Shown here in pieces: positions 23,539-31,539 of a DNA stretch of 42,107 nt. How positions within the stretch are numbered: the first letter of the stretch is position 1; the number at the start of each line of letters is the position of its first letter. The notes below the pieces were generated by a model. It ran no database searches. It was given only the letters and a program-made list of their open reading frames with translations, and was not told the origin of the DNA. Source of the DNA: BS150m-G50 sp964517435. Lineage in GTDB: Bacteria > CAIWAD01 > BS150m-G50. The stretch spans positions 1-42,107 of the forward strand of contig CAZFEC010000026.1 of assembly GCA_964517435.1 (NCBI GenBank), read 5' to 3'. The translations under genes and the position numbers were made by a program.

Positions 23539-24420
23539 ATGATGCGTACATGGCTGATCATTCTATGCTGCCTGCCGGCTCTGGTCGCCTCCCTGCGGGG
23601 AGAAGTGCTCATCAACGAGGTCCTGTTCGATCCGGAAGGAGTCGACACGGGCGAGGAGTGGGTAGAGCTGCTCAACAGCGGTACCGAGACGATCAACCTG
23701 CGGGACTACCTGCTGGACGCCGACGGTCCCAACTTCATGCTGCCCGACTACCTGCTGCCGCCGGGTGAGATCCTGACCGTACACACGAACTTCCAGGGCG
23801 ATCCCTATGTGGAAGACGGACACATGTATCTCTTCAACCAGGATCACAATCTCGGTAACTCGCACGGTTTCGTCGGCCTCTGGCGTCCCAACGACTTCGG
23901 TCAGGTGGCGGAGTTCTTCGTTTCCTATGTGGCATACGGAGCGCCGGGACAGACCTGGGAAAGCCAGGCGGTCACCGCCGGCATCTGGTATGACGGAGAA
24001 TTCGTGCCGGATGTCGCGGCCGGGCATTCAATTCACTGGGACGGCTGCGGCGTCGGCGCCGCTTTCTGGTACGATGATCCGGAGCCGGTGCCGGGACCTT
24101 CCGAAGTGATAACCGAGATTCCCGGGACGGATTCCGCTCCAGCGACGGCTCCCGGAAGTCTCCTGCTGCTGCCGAACTACCCGAATCCTTTTAACAGCAA
24201 TACGCGGATCCGCTTTCAACTGGGGGAAAGGGCGCTGGTCAACCTGGCTCTGCTTAACCTGCTGGGCGAGACGGTCATGACGCCGCTGCGTTCGACTTCG
24301 CTGGCGCCTGGCGAGCACTGCGTGGAGGTGGATCTGAACGGATTTCCGAGCGGCACCTATTTCTGCCGTCTGTCGACCGCCAGGGAATCCCGGGTGCAGG
24401 CAATCAGCTATATCCAGTAG
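23539..24420 (+). CDS. Secreted lamin-tail-domain protein with sorting tail
   Basis: A 293-aa exported protein. After the signal peptide (MRTWLIILCCLPALVASLRG) comes a lamin-tail domain: VLINEVLFDPEGVDTGEEWVE, LLNSGTETINLRDYLL and LPPGEILTVH are its hallmark beta-strands. This Ig-like fold is common on large secreted bacterial proteins and has no catalysis of its own. The C-terminal 80 residues (PNYPNPFNSNTRIRFQL to GTYFCRLSTARE) are a type IX-like sorting tail, as in the gene at 21695. A protein with only these two parts may be a surface structural or adhesive protein. ATGs stand at 23539 and 23542 in the same frame; GAGG is just upstream. Confidence 0.85.
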   Translation: MMRTWLIILCCLPALVASLRGEVLINEVLFDPEGVDTGEEWVELLNSGTETINLRDYLLDADGPNFMLPDYLLPPGEILTVHTNFQGDPYVEDGHMYLFNQDHNLGNSHGFVGLWRPNDFGQVAEFFVSYVAYGAPGQTWESQAVTAGIWYDGEFVPDVAAGHSIHWDGCGVGAAFWYDDPEPVPGPSEVITEIPGTDSAPATAPGSLLLLPNYPNPFNSNTRIRFQLGERALVNLALLNLLGETVMTPLRSTSLAPGEHCVEVDLNGFPSGTYFCRLSTARESRVQAISYIQ

Positions 24421-24424
24421 CCGT

Positions 24425-24443
24425 GCCGTCGCGATGCGACGGC
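24425..24443. repeat. Hairpin directly after the lamin-tail gene
   Basis: GCCGTCGC, loop GAT, GCGACGGC: perfect eight-base stem starting five bases after the stop codon, without a T-run. A true terminator lies about 50 bp further on. Confidence 0.6.
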
Positions 24444-24493
24444 ATCGCGGGTAAAGTTCTTGATAGGCACGTGTATAATGCTTTTCATGGTAC

Positions 24494-24523
24494 GGCGTCC
24501 CGAATTGCGGGACGCCGCCTTTT
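24494..24523 (+). terminator. Rho-independent terminator after the lamin-tail gene
   Basis: GGCGTCCCG (24494-24502), loop AATTG, CGGGACGCC (24508-24516), then GCCTTTTC. A nine-base perfect GC-rich stem with a short T-run, 74 bp after the stop and 38 bp before the patatin gene. Confidence 0.75.
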
Positions 24524-24560
24524 CTCCAGCTGTCGAACTGCTGTCTAAAACCTGGATGCC

Positions 24561-27185
24561 ATGCGGAAGCTTCTGTCTGTCTTGCTGTTGATCTTATGTT
24601 GGCGAGCGCTTTTCGCCGGCGACACGCTCCGCTTTGAGCCGGAGCTGGTGCCGGGGCTGCATCAGATTTACCACATCCCCTGGTCTGACATCAAACACCC
24701 GCGTCTCGGCCTGGCGCTTTCCGGCGGCGGAGCGCGGGGTCTGGCGCATATCGGCGTTCTGCAGGTATTGGAAGAAGCCGGCATCGAGGTTGACGTTATC
24801 GCGGGCACCTCGATGGGAGCGCTGGTCGGAGGCATGTACGCCAGCGGTTTCACTCCAACCGACATCCAGACACAGCTGACTCAGCTCAACTGGCAGGAGT
24901 TCTACTTCGATACCGCCGAGAGGCGGTGGATGTTTCCCGGCGTGCGGGAAAGCGCGTCCGGACACCTGTTCCAACTGCGCTTCCGCAATTTCATTCCCTA
25001 CATACCCACCGCCGTCTCCAGCGGACAGCGCTTCCTGGCTTCATTGCTGGATTTGACGAAACGGGGGATCTACCAGAACTACAAATCCTGGGACCTGCTG
25101 CGGGTTTCCTTTCGCTGCGTTACGACCGATCTGGTCACCGGGCAACGGGTGGTGTTCGACCGGGGCGATATGAGCGAAGCCATCCGCGCCAGCATGTCCA
25201 TACCGCTGCTGCTCTCCCCGGTCGTCTGGGATACGTTGCTGTTGGTGGATGGCGGGCTGGTGGAAAACATACCGGTGGAGACCGCGCGGGAGGCGGGAGC
25301 CGACTACGTGATCGCTGTCGATGTCGCCGCCGGGATGCGGAATGCCTCCGAACTTCGGCATCCCTGGGAGATCGTCGACCAGATTTCGAATTTCACCATT
25401 GACCCGCGTAATCGGGAACTCCTGGAGCAGGCCGATCTGGTGATCACACCGGCGACCGAGGAGTGGGGTTCGAGTGACTTCACCCGGATGGAGGAGATCG
25501 TGGCGGAAGGGCGCCGGGCGACGGAGGCGGTCCTGGGGCATTTGCAGCGGGACCTGCTGCGACTGGCGGCGTCGGAGTCCGATCCCACGTACGCGGTCGA
25601 CACTCTGCTCTACACCGGGGTGCAGGCGATAACGCCGCCGTTGCTGCCACAGGGTATCCGCGAGATCTCGCGCCAGGAGATCATGGCGCTGCTGAATATC
25701 ATCCATCAAACCGGCTACTACTTTCGGGAGGAGGCACTGCTCTACCGCAACGCGCAGGGCCGTGCGATCCTCGAATTCCACCTGCAGGAGAACCAACAGA
25801 TAACCGGGTTGAGTCTGCACGGCGTAGGGAGCGCCGACTCGCTCCGGGCACTGCAGGCTTTCGAACCGCTGCTCGGTCGACCGGCCAACTTCAGCCAGGG
25901 TCTGGGGCTGCTCAACGATTTCATCGCCGGACTCCGGCAGGAGGGCTACAGCCTGGCCGCGGTCGACAGCATTCATTTCCAGGACGGCATTACCAGCATC
26001 TGGGTGGACCGCGGACAGATCGAGAGTGTAGAGGTCACCGGCAACCACCGCACCAGCGACTATTCGATCCTGCGCGATTTCAAGATCAAGCCGGGCGATT
26101 ACTTCAACCTCTACCGGGCGCAGAGTTCCATCGCCAACATCTACGGCAGCGATCTCTATCGCAGCGCCTATTACCGCGTCAAGCAGCAGGCGGATCGGAA
26201 GCAGCTGGAAGTCATCGTGCAGGAGCGACCCTTTCCGCTGCTGCAGGTAGGGTTGGGTTATGACGATCGCGAGTTCGAACGGATGTTCTTCCGCCTGCGT
26301 CACGAAAACAGCGGCGGCCTCGGCATCCGGCTTCTGCTCTACTGGCGCTTCGCCTCGGCTCGGGAGACGCAGCGGTTACGGCTCGAGCAGGACCGCCTCT
26401 TCCACACCACGCTGACCTGGCGGGTGGAGGCGGAAAACAGCTACCAACGGTACTCGCTGTGGGAAGGGAACGACGAACTGGGTCGCGCATCCTACCGGGC
26501 GCTCGATTTCAGTGCCAGGGTGGGACAGCAGATAAAACGCCTCGGAACGATTTCCGTCGGTATCCGTCTGACCGACGGCGAGTACCGCTGGAACGGAGAA
26601 TCCCGTTATTACGACCTGCGGCGCATCATGCTCTCCTCGCTGGTGGATACGCGCAACCGCATCCCCTGGCCGGAGACCGGCGAGTACCACCTGGTGGAGT
26701 TCGAGACCTCTTCCTCGCTGCTGAATCCGTCGGAATCCTTCAACCGCTGGCGCATGCTGTTCGATTCCTACCGGCGCCTCTATCGACATCACATCTTTCA
26801 CAGCACCATCCACCTGGCGGGAGCCGACGAGACGACGCCGGAACCCTACTGGTGGCACGAGGGTTACGAGACCGGGCTTTGGGCGCTGCATACCCGCCAG
26901 TTGACCGGCCGGCTCTCGGCGCGGCTGGGTTTGCAGTACTACTGGATCGCGATCGACAGCGAGTCGCACCGGTTGCTGCTGATGACGGAGGTGACCGGAG
27001 TGGGGCTGTGGCGTTCCAATTCCAGCAACTTCAACCTGCGGGACGATCCGCACCCGCAGTTTGCCGCCGGTCTGATTCTGGACACAATGCTCGGACCGAT
27101 GGAGATGATCTATGCCGTCGCGCCGGCTTACCGGGAACACGCCCGCCAGCAGCGACTGACTTTCAACTTCGGATTCCGCTTCTAA
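24561..27185 (+). CDS. Patatin-like phospholipase with POTRA and outer-membrane beta-barrel (type Vd-like)
   Basis: An 874-aa protein. A signal peptide (1-19) leads to a patatin domain with oxyanion loop SGGGARG (54-60), nucleophile Ser84 in GTSMG, and catalytic Asp230 in DGGLVENIP, all intact, so lipid acyl hydrolysis is expected. A POTRA-like segment follows (about 480-555: IESVEVTGNHRTSDYSILRDFKI, then NIYGSDLYRSAYYRV), then a BamA/surface antigen type 16-strand barrel to the end, closing with FNFGFRF and a terminal Phe as outer-membrane barrels do. This architecture matches PlpD-type proteins, in which the barrel carries the lipase to the cell surface. ATG at 24561; the ribosome binding site is weak. 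Confidence 0.92.
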   Translation: MRKLLSVLLLILCWRALFAGDTLRFEPELVPGLHQIYHIPWSDIKHPRLGLALSGGGARGLAHIGVLQVLEEAGIEVDVIAGTSMGALVGGMYASGFTPTDIQTQLTQLNWQEFYFDTAERRWMFPGVRESASGHLFQLRFRNFIPYIPTAVSSGQRFLASLLDLTKRGIYQNYKSWDLLRVSFRCVTTDLVTGQRVVFDRGDMSEAIRASMSIPLLLSPVVWDTLLLVDGGLVENIPVETAREAGADYVIAVDVAAGMRNASELRHPWEIVDQISNFTIDPRNRELLEQADLVITPATEEWGSSDFTRMEEIVAEGRRATEAVLGHLQRDLLRLAASESDPTYAVDTLLYTGVQAITPPLLPQGIREISRQEIMALLNIIHQTGYYFREEALLYRNAQGRAILEFHLQENQQITGLSLHGVGSADSLRALQAFEPLLGRPANFSQGLGLLNDFIAGLRQEGYSLAAVDSIHFQDGITSIWVDRGQIESVEVTGNHRTSDYSILRDFKIKPGDYFNLYRAQSSIANIYGSDLYRSAYYRVKQQADRKQLEVIVQERPFPLLQVGLGYDDREFERMFFRLRHENSGGLGIRLLLYWRFASARETQRLRLEQDRLFHTTLTWRVEAENSYQRYSLWEGNDELGRASYRALDFSARVGQQIKRLGTISVGIRLTDGEYRWNGESRYYDLRRIMLSSLVDTRNRIPWPETGEYHLVEFETSSSLLNPSESFNRWRMLFDSYRRLYRHHIFHSTIHLAGADETTPEPYWWHEGYETGLWALHTRQLTGRLSARLGLQYYWIAIDSESHRLLLMTEVTGVGLWRSNSSNFNLRDDPHPQFAAGLILDTMLGPMEMIYAVAPAYREHARQQRLTFNFGFRF

Positions 27186-27326
27186 CGAACGGGTCGTGCC
27201 GCCGACCGCAGCGAACGGCTCTCACGTGTTACCCGCCTGCGCAGCTTTACTCTTAAACGCCTCCTGCGTAATCTATTGGCATCGGGGGGATCTCACTCAA
27301 TCCGCGGGAGCACCGCAGGAGGAATT

Positions 27327-28328
27327 CTGGACCACGAACTGCTCATCGGCGAGCTTAAGCTCAAAAACGCCGTCTTGCTGGCGCCGATGGAGGGGTATAG
27401 CGATATCGCCTTCCGGCTCATCTGCCGTTCGCTCGGGGCCGATCTGGTCTACACAGAATTCGTCAGTTCCGAGGGCTTGCGCCGCGAGGTCAGCCGTTCC
27501 TCCCGTAAGATCTCCTTCAGCCGGGAGGAGCGCCCGATCGGTATTCAAATCTTCGGCAACAATCCGCAGGCGATGGGAGAAGCGGCCCGCATCGCCACCC
27601 GGCTGCGCCCGGAGCTGCTCGATCTCAATTTCGGGTGTCCGGTCCGCAAAGTCGCGGGCAAGGGTTCCGGCGCCGCCCTGATGAAAACGCCCGAACTGCT
27701 GCTGGCGATCGCGGAGAATGTGATACAGAACACGGAGCTGCCGGTTACGGCCAAACTGCGCCTGGGTTGGAACGAGGATTCCATCAACATCCTGGAGCTA
27801 GCGCCGGAACTGGAGCGGCTGGGAATGGCGGCGATCACGCTCCACGCGCGGACGCGGGCGCAGAAGTACGGTGGACGAGCCCGCTGGGAGTGGATCCGCC
27901 GACTGAAGGAGATCGTGCAGATTCCGGTGATCGGTAACGGCGACATCGTCTGTCCGGAAGACGCACGGCGCATGTTCGAGGAAACCGGGTGTGACGCAGT
28001 GATGATCGGACGCGGCGCCGTCAGCAATCCCTGGATCTTTCGTGATACAAAGGCGCACCTGGACGGAGCGGAGGTGTCACCGCCGCCAACGCTGTCGCAA
28101 CGCCTGGAACTGCTCCGGCGTCATTTCGAACTCGCGTTGACGCACAAGGGAATCGACCGCGGCGTACGTGAAATGCGCAAGCTTTATAGCAGCTATCTCC
28201 GCGGCTATCCGCACGTCAAGCAGGCGCGCTACCAGTTGGTGCGCATGGATGATCCGGCGCAGATCAGGGATTACCTGGGACAAATCGAACGGGAGGGACT
28301 CACGGCTGATGTCGACCGTCGGGAATAA
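27327..28328 (+). CDS. dus: tRNA-dihydrouridine synthase
   Basis: A flavoprotein that reduces uridines in tRNA to dihydrouridine. The TIM barrel begins NAVLLAPMEGYSDIAFR; the catalytic Cys is in LDLNFGCPVRKV; ITLHARTRAQ, IPVIGNGDIVCPEDA and MIGRGAVSNPWIF carry FMN and tRNA contacts. The start is uncertain: AGGAGG at 27317-27322 stands just before CTG 27327 (Leu-Asp-His-Glu), where the family-like sequence begins, so a CTG start is likely. A TTG at 27276 would add 17 residues that are simply the translated ribosome binding site region. The 3' end overlaps pdxA by 20 bp. Two YGTGATACR motifs lie inside (27720, 28042). Confidence 0.9.
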   Translation: MDHELLIGELKLKNAVLLAPMEGYSDIAFRLICRSLGADLVYTEFVSSEGLRREVSRSSRKISFSREERPIGIQIFGNNPQAMGEAARIATRLRPELLDLNFGCPVRKVAGKGSGAALMKTPELLLAIAENVIQNTELPVTAKLRLGWNEDSINILELAPELERLGMAAITLHARTRAQKYGGRARWEWIRRLKEIVQIPVIGNGDIVCPEDARRMFEETGCDAVMIGRGAVSNPWIFRDTKAHLDGAEVSPPPTLSQRLELLRRHFELALTHKGIDRGVREMRKLYSSYLRGYPHVKQARYQLVRMDDPAQIRDYLGQIEREGLTADVDRRE

Positions 28329-29292
28329 AAACAGATCCGGCGCGCCGCGGCTCTGCCTGACCTGCGGCGATCCGGCGGGAATCGGGCCGGAACTGGTGGC
28401 GGTGGCGCTGACCCCGCTGCTCGAGCGCGGCTGGCAACCGCTGGTGATTATGCCGTCGCGGTTGCTGGAACGCACGCGGGAGTTGATCGGTGTCGACGTC
28501 CCTTATCGAGTAGCACCTCCCGCGGAAGCGGTGCCACCGGAGCGGGTTCACCTCTGGTTCCCCGGCGACGAGACAGGCGAGATGCCGCCTGGAGCAGTCT
28601 CCCGGGAAGGAGGCTGCATTTCCCTGCTGGCGCTGGAGACCGCGGTCGAGGTGGTCAAAGCCCATCCCGGTATTCCCCTGGTCACGGCGCCGGTCAACAA
28701 GCAATCGCTCGCGCTGGCCGGATTCTCCTTCCCCGGCCAGACCGAATTCCTGGGTGCGCGCGACGGGGTCAGCGCCCCGTGCATGATCATGTATCACGAA
28801 CAGATCAGCACCGCGCTGGCCACGATCCATCTGCCGCTGAAGGACGTCAGCGCAGCGCTCTCTGTTGAACTGCTGGTGGAGACGATTCGCGATTACCACG
28901 CTTTTCTCAGCCGCCTGGGGCGCTCCGACACCATCCGGGTGCTGGCCCTCAACCCGCACGCTTCCGACGGGGGTCTGTTCGGCGACGAGGAGGAGCGTAT
29001 CATCAAGCCGGCTCTGGCGGAGGCGGCACAGGCGGGAGTGCTGGTGGAGGGACCGCTCGCACCCGACTCCGCTTTCGGTCGTCCCGGCTGCTATGTCGTG
29101 ATGTATCACGATCAGGGGATGGTCCCGTTCAAGCTACTTGCGGGCTGGGAAGGTGTTAACGTCACCTGGGGGCTGTCCTTCGTGCGCACCTCGCCCGACC
29201 ACGGCACCGCTTTCCCGATCGCCTGGCGCGGGGAAGCCGATCCCTCCAGCATGCACGCCGCGGTTGAGCTGGCCGTGAGGTTGGCGCTATGA
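28309..29292 (+). CDS. pdxA: 4-hydroxythreonine-4-phosphate dehydrogenase
   Basis: Oxidises 4-phosphohydroxy-L-threonine in the DXP-dependent pathway to pyridoxal phosphate. The 327-aa protein begins LCLTCGDPAGIGPE, the family's first motif, and holds the three metal-binding His regions: MYHEQISTALATIHLPL, NPHASDGGLFGDEE with MYHDQGMVPFK, and SPDHGTAF. ATG 28309 is chosen because upstream in-frame residues are only the dus gene in another frame. It starts within dus and its stop overlaps the next start (ATGA). Both GTGATACA motifs within it (28790, 29102) encode the conserved Met-Tyr-His, so they may be protein-driven. Confidence 0.95.
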   Translation: MSTVGNKNRSGAPRLCLTCGDPAGIGPELVAVALTPLLERGWQPLVIMPSRLLERTRELIGVDVPYRVAPPAEAVPPERVHLWFPGDETGEMPPGAVSREGGCISLLALETAVEVVKAHPGIPLVTAPVNKQSLALAGFSFPGQTEFLGARDGVSAPCMIMYHEQISTALATIHLPLKDVSAALSVELLVETIRDYHAFLSRLGRSDTIRVLALNPHASDGGLFGDEEERIIKPALAEAAQAGVLVEGPLAPDSAFGRPGCYVVMYHDQGMVPFKLLAGWEGVNVTWGLSFVRTSPDHGTAFPIAWRGEADPSSMHAAVELAVRLAL

Positions 29293-30026
29293 TCTACGAC
29301 CAGCTGGCGGAGATCTATGACGAACTGATGTCGCACGTCCCCTACGCCGAGTGGTCGGAGTACATCCAGCGGGTGGTGTTGCACTGCGATGGATCACAAC
29401 AGAGCTGCCTGGAGGCAGCCTGCGGTACGGGCGCCTTTCTGGCGCATTTCGCCGCCGGCTGCGACGAGGCGGCCGGCTTCGACCTCAGTCCCCGGATGCT
29501 CGCTGTGGCGCGCCAGCGCTTTCGGCACAGCGATCTGCCGGTAAAGCTTGAGGTTGCCGATCTGCGGGAGTGGCGGGGCCGGCAGAACTACGATCTGGCG
29601 CTATGCCTTTACGACAGCATCAATTACATGCTGTCGAGTTCCGATCTGAAGCGAGCACTGGCCAGCCTCGCATCGGCGCTGCGGGAAGAAGGCCTGCTGA
29701 TTTTCGACATCTCCACCATCCACAACGCTCGTCACAATTTCCACGGTCTCGAAGAGGAGGAGACCATCGGGGAAATTACTTACAGCCGCCGCGCCAGATG
29801 GAGCGACCGGGAGCGCATCCTGTATAATGACTTCCTCCTGCAACCGGCCGACGGCGGTGGGACTGTCCGGGAGCGGCATCTCCAGCGACTATACACTATC
29901 GACGAGGTAACCGCGGCGATCAAAGCCTGTGAACTGGAACCACTGGCGGTACTGGACGGCTTCACCTTCCGCAACGCCGACAAACAGTCGTGCCGTATCC
30001 ATTTCGTCGCCCGGAGGAACCGCTGA
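29289..30026 (+). CDS. SAM-dependent methyltransferase
   Basis: A 245-aa class I methyltransferase. It starts YDQLAEIYDELMSHVPYAEW, then motif I CLEAACGTGAFLAHFA, the acidic AGFDLSPRMLAVARQR, VADLREW and LCLYDSINYML with the late SALREEGLLIFDIST. This family (Methyltransf_25 type) has no assigned substrate; the place between pdxA and ftsE does not decide it. Its ATG overlaps the pdxA stop by four bases, and its TGA overlaps the ftsE ATG by one, so translation is coupled through the operon. Confidence 0.88.
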   Translation: MIYDQLAEIYDELMSHVPYAEWSEYIQRVVLHCDGSQQSCLEAACGTGAFLAHFAAGCDEAAGFDLSPRMLAVARQRFRHSDLPVKLEVADLREWRGRQNYDLALCLYDSINYMLSSSDLKRALASLASALREEGLLIFDISTIHNARHNFHGLEEEETIGEITYSRRARWSDRERILYNDFLLQPADGGGTVRERHLQRLYTIDEVTAAIKACELEPLAVLDGFTFRNADKQSCRIHFVARRNR

Positions 30027-30685
30027 TGGCTACGCCCCTGTTCGAACTGCAGCAGTTCCGGCTGCGTTACGCCAACGGTTTCAGCCTGGAACCGGTAACG
30101 CTCGAGTTGAGCCGGGGCACGCTCTGCCTGATCGGCGGGCCGTCAGGCGCGGGTAAAACCACCCTGCTCAAGTTGATGACGGCGGAACTGGCTCCGGCCG
30201 GGGGGAAGCGCCTCTTCCTGGCGCAGGATATCACCGCGCCCACGCCGCGACTGCTCTCCTGGTATCGCCGCCGCATCGGCATCGTCCGTCAGGAACACTC
30301 CCTGCTGCAGGACCGCAGCGTGTTGCAAAACCTGCTCTTCCGGTTCGCCGTGCTGGGAATCACGGTGCAGCAACACCGGGAGAAACCACACCGTCTCCTG
30401 GGCCGCTTCCACCTGCAGCATCGTACACACGCGCTGCCGCAGCAGCTGTCCGCCGGTGAGCGGCGCCGGGCGGAGCTGGCCTGCGCCATGGTCGGCAATC
30501 CGCACATCGTTTTCGCCGACGAGCCGCTGGCGAATCTCGACCTGGCCAACAAACGCAACCTGGTCGAGCTGCTGCTGGAGCTGCTGGATCTCGGCACCAC
30601 GGTGGTGATGGCCACTCACGACGCCTGGGCGTTGGAGCTGCCGGCGGCGCATAGACTGCTGCTCCAGCGGGGAGGTTTGCAGTGA
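30026..30685 (+). CDS. ftsE: Cell-division ABC ATPase FtsE
   Basis: The ATPase half of FtsEX, which controls septal peptidoglycan hydrolases from the inner membrane. The 219-aa protein has Walker A GGPSGAGKTT (34-43), Q-loop IGIVRQEHSLLQ, Walker B IVFADEPLANLD and the switch His in MATHDAW. The signature reads LSAGERRRAELACAM, with Ala in place of the second Gly of LSGGE, a tolerated but unusual change. ATG 30026 is preferred over an upstream GTG/ATG-like start because CCGGAGGAA lies directly before it and it overlaps the methyltransferase stop. The ftsX start overlaps its stop. Confidence 0.9.
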   Translation: MATPLFELQQFRLRYANGFSLEPVTLELSRGTLCLIGGPSGAGKTTLLKLMTAELAPAGGKRLFLAQDITAPTPRLLSWYRRRIGIVRQEHSLLQDRSVLQNLLFRFAVLGITVQQHREKPHRLLGRFHLQHRTHALPQQLSAGERRRAELACAMVGNPHIVFADEPLANLDLANKRNLVELLLELLDLGTTVVMATHDAWALELPAAHRLLLQRGGLQ

Positions 30686-31533
30686 TCTTCGTCATTCACG
30701 AAACCTGGCGGGTACTGTCCAACATGCGGGGCAAGCTGCTGCTGACGATACTGCTGCTGACCGCCTCCGGCATCCTGACCGGCCTGCTCTACACGCTCTA
30801 CTACAACACCTCCGTGATACATCACTCCTTCCAGCGACAGTTGCGGGGGGAGATCTTCCTGCAGGACGATTGCAGTGAGGAGCAGCGGACGCGGCTCGAG
30901 GCGCAACTCGAACGTGATACACTGGTTCAGATCGATCACTTCCGCTCGCGGGAAGAGGCGCGCGCGCTTTTCGCCGCCGAGTTCGGGGAGGAGATCTTCG
31001 AGGTGCTGGAGGAGAACCCGCTGCCGGCTTCCTTCCTGGTTCACTTCCGGCACAGCGTTACCGAGGGGAACCGCCTGCAAACCTTTGAATCCACCTACGA
31101 CGCCCTGCCGGGCGTGCTTTCCGTCCGTGTTCCTTCCCGCATGCTGCAACTGCTGCACGAGCGGGTCACTTTCCTGCTGCAGTCGGCCACGGTGCTGCTG
31201 GCGGTGCTGCTGACCGGCACCGTTCTGCTGGTGATCTACAGCACCCGGCAGGCTGTATCACACTACTGGCCCGAGATCGACACCATGCTGCTGATGGGCG
31301 CCGGGCCCGGCAAAATCCGGCTGCCCTTCCTGACCGGGAGCCTGTTCTACTCGCTGCTGGCGGGCGGGATCGGTCACCTGCTCCTGCTGCTGGCAGTCAG
31401 CCTGATCCGCGGTCTCGGGTACCACGTTACGACCGGCGGCGCGATCTGGCTGGAGCTGGCGCTGCTGCTCGGCGCCGGTTTCGGCGGAACGCTGCTGGCG
31501 CTGAACGCGGGGCTGAGGCACGGGAAGAGATAA
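30682..31533 (+). CDS. ftsX: Cell-division ABC transporter permease FtsX
   Basis: A 283-aa membrane protein with the FtsX layout: one membrane segment near the N-terminus (LLLTILLLTASGILTGLLYTL), an extracytoplasmic domain of about 125 residues (40-165), and three further segments (VTFLLQSATVLLAVLLTGTVL, LTGSLFYSLLAGGIGHLLLLL, LELALLLGAGFGGTLLAL). The outer domain would pass the FtsE ATP cycle to an amidase activator. GTG start at 30682 overlaps the ftsE stop. Three YGTGATACR motifs lie in this short gene (30814, 30914, 31254). It ends six bases from the convergent ABC-F gene, so any terminator must lie inside one of them. Confidence 0.9.
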   Translation: MIFVIHETWRVLSNMRGKLLLTILLLTASGILTGLLYTLYYNTSVIHHSFQRQLRGEIFLQDDCSEEQRTRLEAQLERDTLVQIDHFRSREEARALFAAEFGEEIFEVLEENPLPASFLVHFRHSVTEGNRLQTFESTYDALPGVLSVRVPSRMLQLLHERVTFLLQSATVLLAVLLTGTVLLVIYSTRQAVSHYWPEIDTMLLMGAGPGKIRLPFLTGSLFYSLLAGGIGHLLLLLAVSLIRGLGYHVTTGGAIWLELALLLGAGFGGTLLALNAGLRHGKR

Positions 31534-31539
31534 TTCTCC

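Noticed and set aside
25041..26303. 420-codon frame opposite the patatin gene
   Set aside because: Antisense to an intact catalytic domain; no motifs.
28790..29109. Two GTGATACA copies in pdxA as evidence for DNA-level selection
   Set aside because: Both encode the conserved Met-Tyr-His of PdxA, so protein constraint is enough; they are counted but not used as support.
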